This document shows positions 34,903 through 43,950 of a stretch of 64,000 bases of DNA, piece after piece (within the stretch, counting starts at the first letter, position 1; each line of letters begins with the position of its first letter). The stretch comes from Alphaproteobacteria bacterium (lineage in GTDB: Bacteria; Pseudomonadota; Alphaproteobacteria; Rhodospirillales; Rhodospirillaceae): assembly GCA_012103295.1 (NCBI GenBank), contig WLXB01000005.1, forward strand, positions 1 to 64,000. The letters run 5' to 3'. A model generated the notes under the pieces. That model searched no databases. It was not told where the DNA came from and saw nothing but the letters and a program-made list of their open reading frames with translations. A program made the translations under genes and the position numbers.

Positions 34903-37446
34903 TTAGAACGAGTATTGCGCTCTTATTCCAAAGTCCCGGCCCCGTTGGGGGTTAATCGAGAACAGGGCTGGCTGTATCCCAGGTGCTGCCGCAAAGCTGT
35001 TCACGAAGTCTGTGAACCGACCAATCGTCCGCGGCGTGTTGTCGTCCATGATGTTGTCGACATAAGCCGTAAGGTTCCAATCGGCTGTTTGCACGCCAAT
35101 CTGGGCATTCCACAACCAGCGATCGCCGGTTCTGACGAGATTTGAGACGGACGCGAACTTGCTTGATTCGTAGTTCAAGAAGGTCCGAACGAACCAATCG
35201 CTGTCATTGCCGAAGTCATCGGTATAGCTGGCGGATAGATTGAGGTTGTGCTTTGGCGTTGAGGAGTTCGTATTGCCTTCCACATTGCCGTCACCGCCGT
35301 CGAGTGCCGCGTCCCTAATATCAAAGAAGGGTGCGGTGAACTCATGGTCTGCGTAGCCATAGCCTGCGGTGAGTAGAATGTTTTCTGTCGCGGCAAAGTT
35401 TGCTTCGATTTCCAAACCATAGACGCGGGCTTCGGGAGCCGTGCGAACTGTGTTGTTGGTCTCGAGTGTGCCGTCACCCAATAAAATATCCTCAACAGAA
35501 CTGGTGGCCTGATTCTTCCAGTCAATGTAGAAGCCGGACATATTGAATAGACCACGGCCATCCATGAACGTGGACTTCAGTCCCAATTCATAGTTCCAAT
35601 CGGATTCCTCTTCGATAATTGCCCGACCATCAGCAACAGCACTAATAAGTTCTGCTGCAGCCGTATCGTCATCAAAGAAGGCCAGGTTAAAGTCGATCGG
35701 TTTGTCGCCTTTGGCCACCAGGCCGTAAAGCGTCATATCTTCGGATGGCTTGTACGTGACAATGAAGCGGGGCGTGAACGTGTTTGTCTTTTGCGTTACT
35801 GTCAGTCGATCATTGACGATCTCTGCAACATCGACGGCACCGACCAAGGGAGCCAATGTTGCGGCATCCGCCGGTGAAAGCACACCAGCCCGGGCAATCT
35901 TCTCATCTTCGGCATAGCGTGCCTCTACCGAGATGTTGAGTTGATCATTGACGTCATACTCGATTTGGCCAAAGACCGCGTAGTTGGTCACATCTTCTTG
36001 GCTGTCATCGCAGCGAACCGGATCAAATGTTGCTGAGTCATCACGGCAGACGATGCCGCCTGCGGAGGTAAAGATGCTGGGCCGTCCAGGGCCGGTGAAG
36101 CGCCGGTCACGTTCCTTGAAGCGCTTTTCGAAGTAATAGACACCCAGTAAACCACGGAGTGGCTCATCGGCTGGCGACGAAATTTTGAATTCGCCAGACC
36201 AATCTTCTGTTTCGTCTTCTTCATAAGCTGTAAACAGACCGAACACAGGGCGTGCGGCTGAACGGTCAATGTCGCGGCCTGACTTGAACCGTTCACGATT
36301 CCAACTGAAGCGAGCTGTCAGTTCATAGTCGTTCATGTTGCCAACGTACTCGGTCAAGAACCTGAAATTGTCGCGCTCTTGACCAGCGCCGACCGGGGAC
36401 GGTGAGGAAGCGGCGCCGAACGGTGGAAAGGCACTGGTTGTGGTGCCAAGCACGATATCGGGGATGTTTATCTTTGAAACTCGGTCGTCGGCTTCGAGTT
36501 CGCCACAGAAAAATCCGGTAGAAGCAGCGCCAGCATTGGCGTCAATACCGGGTCGGAAACAGTTTAATTCGTCAAACCCGACGGTGAGCGCGGGGAAATG
36601 ATCATCGCGGCCCGCGCTGTATTGTCCCTTAACGGTCAAACTGTGATCTTCATTAATGTCGTAGACCAACTTCAGTGTCACGTCGGTGTTTTCTTCGCCA
36701 CCCAGCTTGCTGTCATCGGCACCTTGTGGCGTGTTGAGAAGGAAGGGAACGAAACGGCCGGGAGGTGGAAAGGGAAGGAAAAAGCCTGGGATTTGGGCTT
36801 CATTTGCTTCCAAGCCGTTGCGCCACTCACCGCCATAGGTGTCAAACCCCGCGGCAAAAAAGTATTTCAGCTTGTCTTCAATAATGGGGCCGGACATCCA
36901 ACCCGATACTTTGTAGGTCTCGTGAGAACCTACCGTTGCATTGAACTGTCCTTCGAATTCGTTGGTCGGCTGACGAGTGATAAAATTAACTGCACCTGCG
37001 AACGTTGAGCGGCCAAATAGAGCAGACTGTGGGCCACGGATAATTTCAACGCGCTCCAACGCGTCCATCGTTGAGCTGGTTGCGCTGCCCGAAATAAAGA
37101 CGCCATCAACAAAATAGGAGGCGTTGGGTTCGCCCCGGACCAAGGTGCCCGATTGTCCTCGGATAGTCGGGCGATCGAGACGACGACCGAGTTGGGGGGT
37201 GGTGACGAAGTTCGGCGTATTGGCCGATAGGTCATAAATGTTGGTTACGTTTCTCTGCCGAAGTGAATCAGCGGTGAATGCTGTAATGGAGAGAGGTGTG
37301 TCCTGCAGGCTCTCTTCACGGCGGCGCGCTGTAACGGTGATTTCCTCAATCGCCAGATTTTGCGCTGATGCCGGTTCCGGCATAACGGTCAAAGCAATTA
37401 GAGCTGCCGCACCGGTTGTGCCAAGCAGCGTTTTGCGAACGGTCAT
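34903..37446 (-). CDS. TonB-dependent outer-membrane receptor
   Basis: An 847-residue outer-membrane transporter. Signal peptide up to PASAQN, a TonB box-like EEITVTARRREES, a plug domain (about 45-160) with PLSITAFTADSLRQRNVTNIYDLSANTPNF and VDGVFISGSATSSTMDALERVEIIRGPQSALFGRSTFAGAVNFITR, then a long beta-barrel ending in the aromatic RAQYSF. The plug sequence (QDTPLSITAF...LGRRLDRPTIRG) is typical of the CirA/FecA-like receptors of sphingomonad-type bacteria that import complex organic molecules rather than siderophores only. RBS GAGGGATACTCACG. Followed by a strong terminator. It probably brings in the island's substrate. Confidence 0.9.
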   Translation of the reverse strand: MTVRKTLLGTTGAAALIALTVMPEPASAQNLAIEEITVTARRREESLQDTPLSITAFTADSLRQRNVTNIYDLSANTPNFVTTPQLGRRLDRPTIRGQSGTLVRGEPNASYFVDGVFISGSATSSTMDALERVEIIRGPQSALFGRSTFAGAVNFITRQPTNEFEGQFNATVGSHETYKVSGWMSGPIIEDKLKYFFAAGFDTYGGEWRNGLEANEAQIPGFFLPFPPPGRFVPFLLNTPQGADDSKLGGEENTDVTLKLVYDINEDHSLTVKGQYSAGRDDHFPALTVGFDELNCFRPGIDANAGAASTGFFCGELEADDRVSKINIPDIVLGTTTSAFPPFGAASSPSPVGAGQERDNFRFLTEYVGNMNDYELTARFSWNRERFKSGRDIDRSAARPVFGLFTAYEEDETEDWSGEFKISSPADEPLRGLLGVYYFEKRFKERDRRFTGPGRPSIFTSAGGIVCRDDSATFDPVRCDDSQEDVTNYAVFGQIEYDVNDQLNISVEARYAEDEKIARAGVLSPADAATLAPLVGAVDVAEIVNDRLTVTQKTNTFTPRFIVTYKPSEDMTLYGLVAKGDKPIDFNLAFFDDDTAAAELISAVADGRAIIEEESDWNYELGLKSTFMDGRGLFNMSGFYIDWKNQATSSVEDILLGDGTLETNNTVRTAPEARVYGLEIEANFAATENILLTAGYGYADHEFTAPFFDIRDAALDGGDGNVEGNTNSSTPKHNLNLSASYTDDFGNDSDWFVRTFLNYESSKFASVSNLVRTGDRWLWNAQIGVQTADWNLTAYVDNIMDDNTPRTIGRFTDFVNSFAAAPGIQPALFSINPQRGRDFGIRAQYSF

Positions 37447-37804
37447 CGTGAGTATCCCTCTTCAAAGAAATGCTGAGCCAGCTTTTAATTGCGGCTCGCC
37501 CCGAATGCCTGAGGTCTGTTTATCTAGATGATCGCAGCGCCTAGGCGTTCCAAAAAAACCCCCTTCTTTCTCTCAGGGTATTTCGCAAAACTGAAAAGGT
37601 GCTGGCCCCCTATCCGCATAATGGTCGCCCACGTTTCGTTGGTCACTAGGTAAACATATGAGCCTGCAAAGGTCTCAAACCTTAGAATAGAGCCATTTTT
37701 TGATCGCCTTTTGACACGGCTTCAGTCTTTGCCCATCGCTGGCGTGGAATAGGATGGCGTCGGCGGCCCAAACTTTGCCCGAATAGTGGACAGGTATAGG
37801 CGAA
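37447..37804. other. Intergenic region without a supported gene
   Basis: 358 bases upstream of the TonB receptor and downstream of the Rieske genes. I find no convincing coding frame. It holds the palindrome CGCCTAGGCG at 37538-37547 followed by a run of seven A, and should contain the receptor promoter, but I cannot assign it. Confidence 0.6.
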
Positions 37805-38935
37805 TTACTCAGCCGCGGCCCGATTTGATATTCGGGGGGCATGGGCAGGAACGCCATCAATCGCCCACCCTTTGACGTTGCGTCGAGCAGGGCTCGGTAT
37901 GGCATGAGCTTTGTGTTCCCTTTGCTCGTCGACGGAAGCGCTATCAATTTTCCAGCCACGGGACTCCCAGTCGGCCAAAAGCTCGCGGAACCGGGTTATT
38001 ACGAGGTCCGATTTGACCAACACTTCCTCCGTCGAAGAGGCGGGTGTGTGGAAGGGCTCGAGGCGTTCAATAACCACCTTGTCTTGATCGGCCACGACAA
38101 CGTTGCGCTCGTCTATCGGTGCATCCATTTCAGGATCTGTGCGGAAGTTGCGGCCTTGGAGGAAAAAGCGAGCGGTGTGTCGTTCATCAACCGGCGTTGT
38201 AAAGGTGTATTGGTGGGCCCAGGCGACGGGGCTGAAATGCAACTTTGTGACCGCTTGAGAGATGCCACACATGGTCGTCCCAGCTTCCATTTGGCCTTCA
38301 CCTTTAAGGCCCTTCATTTTTTCGTGGGGGAGGTCGGGTGATTGGAATGAGGTCATTGTGCCCACACCCCACTCACTCGCTGTTACTTCCAGGTCGGGCA
38401 CAACATAGTCTTCGCGGTCACCTTGATATCCCATGGACGGATGCACGAACTCGGTGTGGGCAGGATCTAGAGAATTCTCAAGCGCGCGCTGGTAGCTTGC
38501 TTCCCAGGTGTACCGCATCATGGTGAAGCGCCAGCCGTCTTGATCCCATTCCGGAATATCAATGATAGGTGGCCGTTCGGACTCTGGCAGGTCGCCAAGG
38601 AATGCGAACACTAGCCCATACCGTTCTTCCGTTGGGTAACTGTCGACCTTCGCCCGTGCTGGAATTTTTGCGTCAGGGCCAAGCGATGGGATTTTGGTGC
38701 AGATTCCATCTTCACCTTTGAACTGCCAGCCATGATAAGGGCATTCAATGTTGTCACCCTTGACCTTGCCGTGGGCGAGCGATGCGCCACGGTGAATACA
38801 AAGGTTCGATAGGCAATGTACTTTGCCCGCCGTATCGCGAAACAACACAAAGTCTTGACCAAGCATGTGAACCTTGGTTGGTTCGTTGGTGATGTTGTTG
38901 CTTTCTTCGGCGGCGTACCAAAAGTTCATGAACAT
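37805..38935 (-). CDS. Rieske non-heme iron oxygenase, copy 1
   Basis: A 376-residue ring-hydroxylating oxygenase alpha subunit-like protein. The start is ATG 38935 (MFMNFWYAAEESNN) rather than the longer frame to 39091, which would cross into the upstream copy. Rieske cluster ligands are C-I-H (46-48) and C-P-Y-H (65-68). The mononuclear iron motif is LDPAHTEFVHPSMG, His160 and His165, the Asp two positions before. It hydroxylates or demethylates an aromatic, steroid or similar ring with electrons from a separate reductase, which is not seen nearby. It is highly similar to copy 2 and lies 40 bases downstream in the same operon. Divergence in the C-terminal region suggests a different substrate or heteromeric use. 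Confidence 0.9.
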   Translation of the reverse strand: MFMNFWYAAEESNNITNEPTKVHMLGQDFVLFRDTAGKVHCLSNLCIHRGASLAHGKVKGDNIECPYHGWQFKGEDGICTKIPSLGPDAKIPARAKVDSYPTEERYGLVFAFLGDLPESERPPIIDIPEWDQDGWRFTMMRYTWEASYQRALENSLDPAHTEFVHPSMGYQGDREDYVVPDLEVTASEWGVGTMTSFQSPDLPHEKMKGLKGEGQMEAGTTMCGISQAVTKLHFSPVAWAHQYTFTTPVDERHTARFFLQGRNFRTDPEMDAPIDERNVVVADQDKVVIERLEPFHTPASSTEEVLVKSDLVITRFRELLADWESRGWKIDSASVDEQREHKAHAIPSPARRNVKGWAIDGVPAHAPRISNRAAAE

Positions 38936-38975
38936 GGCGTCTGTGTTCCTAGCTGTTACGTATCGGTGAAAGGCG

Positions 38976-40106
38976 CTACTCGGCGGCAGCCTTGGCGACG
39001 ATCTTCGGTTGCACTGTCGGCGCGGCTTCGATGGCCCAGCCTTTCGCAATCCGTCGTGCCGGGCTTGGAATCGCAAAGGCCTTTTCCTCACGAAGTTCGT
39101 CTACTTTAGCCGAATCAATCCGCCATCCACGGCTTTCCCAATCTTGGATAAACTCGCGGTATCGAGTAACGACCGTATCAGCCTTCACCAGCACTTCTTC
39201 AGTCGATGACAGTGGCGTGTAGAAAGGTTCAATCCGTTCGATGACAACTTTGTCCTGCATCATAACTGCAGTATTGCGCTCGTTGATGGTCTCATCCATT
39301 TCAGGGTCAGCCCGGAAATTGCGCGCCTGCAAGAAGTAGCGTTTCAAGTTCTTTTCATCGACCGGTGTGGAAAATCCATACTGATGCGCCCAGGCATGCG
39401 GGCTGAAGTGTAGCTTGGTCCAGGCAGAGGATGGGCCGTGATTGCCGGCCCCGGCTTCCATTTCTCCGTCGCCCTTGAGACCTTTCATCTTTGAGTTGGG
39501 CAGGTCAGGTGAAACGAAAGTCGTCATAGTACCGCATCCCCAATCTTCTTCTGTGAGAGTGAGGTCTGGTACGTGATAATCTTCGCGATCACCGCCATAG
39601 CCCATGGAGGGGTGAACAAATTCGGTGTGGGCTGGGTCCAGCGTGTTTTCGACTGCGCGCTGGAAGTTAGCGGTCCATTCGTAGACCTGTGTCGTCACGC
39701 GCCATCCGTCTTGTCCATATTCTGGAAGGTCCATGACGGGCGGGCGTTCTGCTTCAGGTAAGTCACCAAGGAACGCGAAAATGAGGCCATATTTTTCCTG
39801 TACCGGATAGCTGTCGACTTTTGCGCGTGCCGGTACTTTTGCGTCGGGACCTAGAGACGGGATCTTTGTGCAAACGCCGTCTTCACCTTTGAACTGCCAG
39901 CCATGGTAGGGGCATTCGATGTTGTCGCCTTTGACCTTACCGTGGGCGAGTGAGGCGCCGCGATGGACACAGAGGTTTGAGAGGCAATGGACCTGCCCAG
40001 CAGAGTCTCGGAATACGACAAAATCAAATCCAAGCATGCGCACATGGACCGGCGTTTCTTGCACGTTCTCACTCAACTCCGCGACGTACCAGAAATTCAT
40101 AAACAT
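38976..40106 (-). CDS. Rieske non-heme iron oxygenase, copy 2
   Basis: A 376-residue protein, the same length as copy 1, starting at ATG 40106 (MFMNFWYVAELSENVQ). Ligands: Rieske C46-V-H48 and C65-P-Y-H68; mononuclear iron His160 and His165 in LDPAHTEFVHPSMG. Long identical stretches with copy 1 (SLAHGKVKGDNIECPYHGW, CTKIPSLGPDAK, PARAKVDSYP) show a tandem duplication. The copies differ in the middle and C-terminal parts. No reductase or ferredoxin gene is adjacent. Transcribed first, after a 185-base gap from the solute-binding protein. Confidence 0.9.
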   Translation of the reverse strand: MFMNFWYVAELSENVQETPVHVRMLGFDFVVFRDSAGQVHCLSNLCVHRGASLAHGKVKGDNIECPYHGWQFKGEDGVCTKIPSLGPDAKVPARAKVDSYPVQEKYGLIFAFLGDLPEAERPPVMDLPEYGQDGWRVTTQVYEWTANFQRAVENTLDPAHTEFVHPSMGYGGDREDYHVPDLTLTEEDWGCGTMTTFVSPDLPNSKMKGLKGDGEMEAGAGNHGPSSAWTKLHFSPHAWAHQYGFSTPVDEKNLKRYFLQARNFRADPEMDETINERNTAVMMQDKVVIERIEPFYTPLSSTEEVLVKADTVVTRYREFIQDWESRGWRIDSAKVDELREEKAFAIPSPARRIAKGWAIEAAPTVQPKIVAKAAAE

Positions 40107-40291
40107 GTCGTGTTCCCCTATTATTAGGTACCAAGGCCGTAGCCCGGCATATTTTCTATAGATCAACTTGCAGTCATAGCGGTCGATCTAAGGACCTCAA
40201 AGGCTGTTCCTACCCCTGACCGCATTTTGGCTATTCCGTCTGTTTACGTGCCATATTCGAGGCCAGATCAATGCTGCCTTGCGACTAATTC

Positions 40292-41803
40292 CTAATCTAA
40301 TCGGACAGTTTCATAGGAAACATAGCCGAAAGTCTGTTCAAAACCCTGAACGCGGGGAGCGAGTCCGATGAACCCGACGTTTTCGTGGAGAAGGATGCTG
40401 GCCGCATCGTCGCGGTAGTGGCGCATGACTTCATGCCGCAACGCGAGGGCTACGTCGGGATCAGTTTCCATCCAAGCGGCCTCAATAGTCGGCTGAATTT
40501 CTTCATCGCAGTACCAAGGTTCTGATTTGCGGCAGGAGTTAATATTCGTCATCTGGATTGAATCAAGTATGGGGTATGAGCCCCACTGCAACGTAAAAGA
40601 GTCAGCGTCTATGCGGCCACGGACAAAATCCATGAGGAAGCTCATCACAGGTTTTTGCTGAACATCAACTTGTATGCCAATGCGATTCAGATCGTCCGCC
40701 ACGCGTTGGACAATTGAGCGCCCGTTGGTTCCACCGCCTGAGGTTTCTAGAGTCATGGTGAAGCCGTCAGCGTATCCTGCCTCAGATAGCAATTGGCGTG
40801 CGCGTGCGGGGTCATAGGCATAGGGAGCAAGCGTTGGATCGAAACCGTAAGCCTCCTGCACGGCCGGCTGGCTTGCCACAGCCGCGAGGCCATCAAGGAG
40901 CACATCTGCAATCGTTTGTTTGTCGACGGCATAATTCAACGCATGGCGAACTCGAATATCATTGAGTGGCGTATCTCGACCTTGCCCATATTGCAGCATG
41001 ATCGAAAAAATAGACCCGTCTTTTACCGAGGTAACATCTCCACCAGCATTTCTTAAAAGGTCGAAGTCTTCCGGCGCTGTTTGATAAGCTGCGTCTAAGC
41101 CTCCTGAGAGCACGGCTTGAACGCGTGAAGACGGATCAGGCAAAACGATGAACTCAACACCGTCAACCTGCATTGGCCGCCAAGACGAGCTGCTTGCCCG
41201 AGCAATCGCCCGCGCAGCTTCCCATCTTTCGATAACAAATGGGCCGGTTCCGACAGGGGTGAGGGAGAATTGTTCAATACCCATGCTTTGCCATGCATCT
41301 GGCTCGACGATGAGAAGAACAGAGGCGTAGCGGGGCAGCATGGGAACGGGAACCTTGGTCATGATGTCGACGGTGCGCGCGTCGACGACCTTCGCGCCTG
41401 ATAGAAATCGAAAGTCTCGCCTTAGGCCTTCCATCTGGGGGCCAGGCCCAGACAGATAGTTTGCCGTATGGGCGACGGCGGCGGCATTGAAAGGCCGACC
41501 ATTTGAGAACACGACGTCGTCGCGCAAAGTAAAGCGCCATGTTAGATCGTCCAGCGCTTCCCAATGGGTAGCCAGCCATGGTTCAACCGCACCACTCATG
41601 TTTACGCGTGTTAAGCCGTCAAAAATTCCGCCTGTCACCAATATGCTTGGTGATTGAATATTTGAGAACGCATTGCCCTTTTGTGTTGGTAAGCCGCCTA
41701 GGCCGATCTTGAGAATTTTCTCTTGTGCGCCATGAGAAGGCAGTGGCGTCATCGCACTGGAAGCGAGTGCGCCGACAAAAGATCTCCGAGAAAGTCGGGT
41801 CAT
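40292..41803 (-). CDS. ABC transporter solute-binding protein, family 5 (Tat-exported)
   Basis: A 503-residue periplasmic protein from ATG 41803 (MTRLSRRSFVGALASSA, a twin-arginine leader). SBP_bac_5 features: GGIFDGLTRVNMSGAVEPWLATHWEALDDLTWRFTLRDDVVFSNGRPFNAA, VRHALNYAVDKQTI and PYAYDPARARQLLSEAGY. It binds peptides, opines or sugars for an ABC importer, but no permease or ATPase gene is in the window, so it is an orphan. It follows the TPR protein by ten bases, in one transcript with it. Confidence 0.88.
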   Translation of the reverse strand: MTRLSRRSFVGALASSAMTPLPSHGAQEKILKIGLGGLPTQKGNAFSNIQSPSILVTGGIFDGLTRVNMSGAVEPWLATHWEALDDLTWRFTLRDDVVFSNGRPFNAAAVAHTANYLSGPGPQMEGLRRDFRFLSGAKVVDARTVDIMTKVPVPMLPRYASVLLIVEPDAWQSMGIEQFSLTPVGTGPFVIERWEAARAIARASSSSWRPMQVDGVEFIVLPDPSSRVQAVLSGGLDAAYQTAPEDFDLLRNAGGDVTSVKDGSIFSIMLQYGQGRDTPLNDIRVRHALNYAVDKQTIADVLLDGLAAVASQPAVQEAYGFDPTLAPYAYDPARARQLLSEAGYADGFTMTLETSGGGTNGRSIVQRVADDLNRIGIQVDVQQKPVMSFLMDFVRGRIDADSFTLQWGSYPILDSIQMTNINSCRKSEPWYCDEEIQPTIEAAWMETDPDVALALRHEVMRHYRDDAASILLHENVGFIGLAPRVQGFEQTFGYVSYETVRLD

Positions 41804-41813
41804 TGAAGTTCCC

Positions 41814-43742
41814 TTATCGAGAAGCGGATAACGCTGATAAGTCAGCGGCGACGTGCGCAATGGTGTCGCCCCAGTCATGCCAACGGGTCTGCCGGTATAG
41901 TGTCATTGAGTCATACCATGGACTCGCGGAACCGTCCTTGAACCAGTACCAGGGTGCGCCGCCGTAGACGGCCCGAGGTACCATCGTCCAAACCGGCACG
42001 CCTAATGCGCCGGCCATGTGCGCAGCTGTATTGCTGTTGGATATGACGAGGTCCATGGCGGCGACCTGGCTTGCAAAAGCATCTAGGTTTTCTAGAGAGT
42101 CGACCTCTGGGTCCTTCATGATGGGACACCCAGTCGCCGATTCTGAGCGCGCTATCTCATCGCTATGTTCGCCGTATTGGAGCGAGACAAACATCGTCCC
42201 GGCTGTGGCTAGAATAGGCGACCATAATTCAAGCGGAATTGATTTTTGCCATCCATCTTTGGCGCGAGCGGTATGCCAGGCAATGCCAACGCGGAGTGCG
42301 CTTGAATCTTTCGCGCTATAGCGATCTACGAAAATGCTTCGGTGATCCGGGTTACTTGCCAAATAGGAAGATTGTTTGGGAAATGCGCTGAGGTCTGGTC
42401 GAAGAAATTCGCACAGGTCACCGGCGGCGGTTTGCCAATTAATCTCTAGGTCGCCGAGTGTTGGGTCTGTCGGGCTGGTTCTCGCTACAACAGTCGCCTG
42501 TGGAAAAGACCGGGCAAACAAGGGAACCAATCGCTGTTCTGTTTCTATGACAACATGCTTGGCCATTTTCAGAAGGTCTGGAATCATGCTGGCGTGCAGA
42601 AGCTCGTCGCCGATGCCTTGTTCACCCCAAACCAGAATGGATTTGTCAGCCAGGTCGCTGCCGTCCCAAGGGGGCAATGGATGATCGCGCCGCCCCGAGA
42701 AATCTGGCGGAAGTCGAAACCGCCACCGTTGGCCGTCCCATCCTTCGGCGATGCGACCGTCGAGCAAGAGTGGAACGCTTCTATCCATGTGGCACTTGGG
42801 ATCATCAGGCGATTGCGCAATTGCTTCGTCGAGTTCGGTAAGGGCCGCATCCGTGCCTCGTATTTCATTTACCATGTGGGCCAAATTGACTCGGGCGACC
42901 GTCATCTTTGGGTCAATCTCTAGAGCGCGTCTGAATGCGGTTTCGGCCTCGTCATGGCGGTCTAGAGTTCGCAGTGCGAGTCCACGAGTGTTCCAGGCCT
43001 CTGCATTATTCGGAGCCAGGTCTATGGCCAATTCGAAATCGCCAAGGGCAGATACAGAGTCCCCTGTCTTCAGTCGGCCTGATCCCAGTGACAAGCGGCT
43101 CGGCACATCAGACGGGTTAAGCGTTGCATAGTGCTCAAGCGGGGGAATGCTTTCTTTAAAAAGCTCCGCATCTTGTAAGGCGAGACCGAGGTTCCTCCAT
43201 GCAGACTGTATATGCGGGTGTGTCTGAACAAGGGATTTGTAGTGTGCTATTGCGCCGGCCAAATCGCCCGCTTCTTTGAGGGCTTCGCCGAGGTTGACGC
43301 GGGCTGGATCCAAGTTGGGCTGAAGCTTAAGCGCTTTTTCGAAGCATGCCCGCGCCTTGGCTGGATCCCCCTGTCGCAGTCGACAGTCCCCCAAAGTATT
43401 GAGGCCAGCCGCTGTCAGCTTATTTTTTCGCGCCAAGGACTCTACTGCTGCGGCCGCGGCGTCGATTTGACCTAGCGCGAGCAGTGCCTGTGCCAAGCTA
43501 TTGGCAAATGTGGGATTGGACTTCTTAGCTTTCACCGCGGCTTGAAGCAGTGGTAAGGCGTCTTGCGCCATTCCCATTTTTAACCGGCTGAAGCCGCTAA
43601 TGTGTAAGGCGTCGGGATTGTTGGCTTGATGTTGTAGGAGTTGGTCGGCAATCGAAGCAGACTCGGAATAACGTCCGGCGTTGCAGTGAGTTACTGCCGT
43701 CTGGAGGGTCGCGTTCAAATCGTTGGGTGTCGGTTCTGACAT
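41814..43742 (-). CDS. TPR protein with C-terminal glycosyltransferase-like domain
   Basis: A 642-residue protein. Residues about 1-330 are tetratricopeptide repeats ([73 protein letters not shown]). The C-terminal half resembles a GT-B type heptosyltransferase fold (SILVWGEQGIGDELLHASMIPDLLK, ALRVGIAWHTARAKDGWQKSIPL, MDLVISNSNTAAHMAGALGVPVWTMVP). This architecture is common in alphaproteobacterial exopolysaccharide and flagellin-modification clusters. No signal peptide. Catalysis is not proven; some members are O-GlcNAc transferase-like. Transcribed upstream of the solute-binding protein. Confidence 0.8.
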   Translation of the reverse strand: MSEPTPNDLNATLQTAVTHCNAGRYSESASIADQLLQHQANNPDALHISGFSRLKMGMAQDALPLLQAAVKAKKSNPTFANSLAQALLALGQIDAAAAAVESLARKNKLTAAGLNTLGDCRLRQGDPAKARACFEKALKLQPNLDPARVNLGEALKEAGDLAGAIAHYKSLVQTHPHIQSAWRNLGLALQDAELFKESIPPLEHYATLNPSDVPSRLSLGSGRLKTGDSVSALGDFELAIDLAPNNAEAWNTRGLALRTLDRHDEAETAFRRALEIDPKMTVARVNLAHMVNEIRGTDAALTELDEAIAQSPDDPKCHMDRSVPLLLDGRIAEGWDGQRWRFRLPPDFSGRRDHPLPPWDGSDLADKSILVWGEQGIGDELLHASMIPDLLKMAKHVVIETEQRLVPLFARSFPQATVVARTSPTDPTLGDLEINWQTAAGDLCEFLRPDLSAFPKQSSYLASNPDHRSIFVDRYSAKDSSALRVGIAWHTARAKDGWQKSIPLELWSPILATAGTMFVSLQYGEHSDEIARSESATGCPIMKDPEVDSLENLDAFASQVAAMDLVISNSNTAAHMAGALGVPVWTMVPRAVYGGAPWYWFKDGSASPWYDSMTLYRQTRWHDWGDTIAHVAADLSALSASR

Positions 43743-43837
43743 AAATGGAATTCACTCGGCCGTGATCTCGATCAGCAAGGGATGATGGTATCGTCTCTCA
43801 TTGATCTTCAACAGATTTTAGAGTGGGAATCGCACAT

Positions 43838-43894
43838 ATGACTGAATTCACCAAGTACGCGGCCGCGTTCGCGGCGAACTCTTGGCAGGAATGA
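43838..43894 (+). CDS. Possible 18-residue peptide gene
   Basis: ATG 43838 to TGA 43894 encodes MTEFTKYAAAFAANSWQE. A weak GTGGGAA sits about 12 bases before the ATG. It could be a leader peptide, a decayed gene start or chance. It lies between the TPR gene and the alpha/beta hydrolase, which are divergent. Confidence 0.2.
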   Translation: MTEFTKYAAAFAANSWQE

Positions 43895-43902
43895 TTGTTT
43901 CG

Positions 43903-43941
43903 CTATGGTTGACCGTGGAATGGGGTCTGTTGAGACCATAG
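43903..43941. repeat. Inverted repeat before the hydrolase start
   Basis: Outer arms CTATGGT (43903-43909) and ACCATAG (43935-43941), with an overlapping inner hairpin GGTCT-GTTG-AGACC (43924-43937). It ends ten bases before ATG 43951, so it could be an operator or an RNA structure near the ribosome binding site. Confidence 0.35.
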
Positions 43942-43950
43942 GGGGATGAT

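Noticed and set aside
37675..37959. 94-residue frame on the minus strand
   Set aside because: It mostly overlaps the Rieske copy 1 C-terminus in another frame, has no recognisable motif and no RBS, so a shadow.
38936..39091. Longer Rieske copy 1 start
   Set aside because: The 52 extra residues are Arg/Pro-rich and run into copy 2; equal lengths of the two copies favour ATG 38935.
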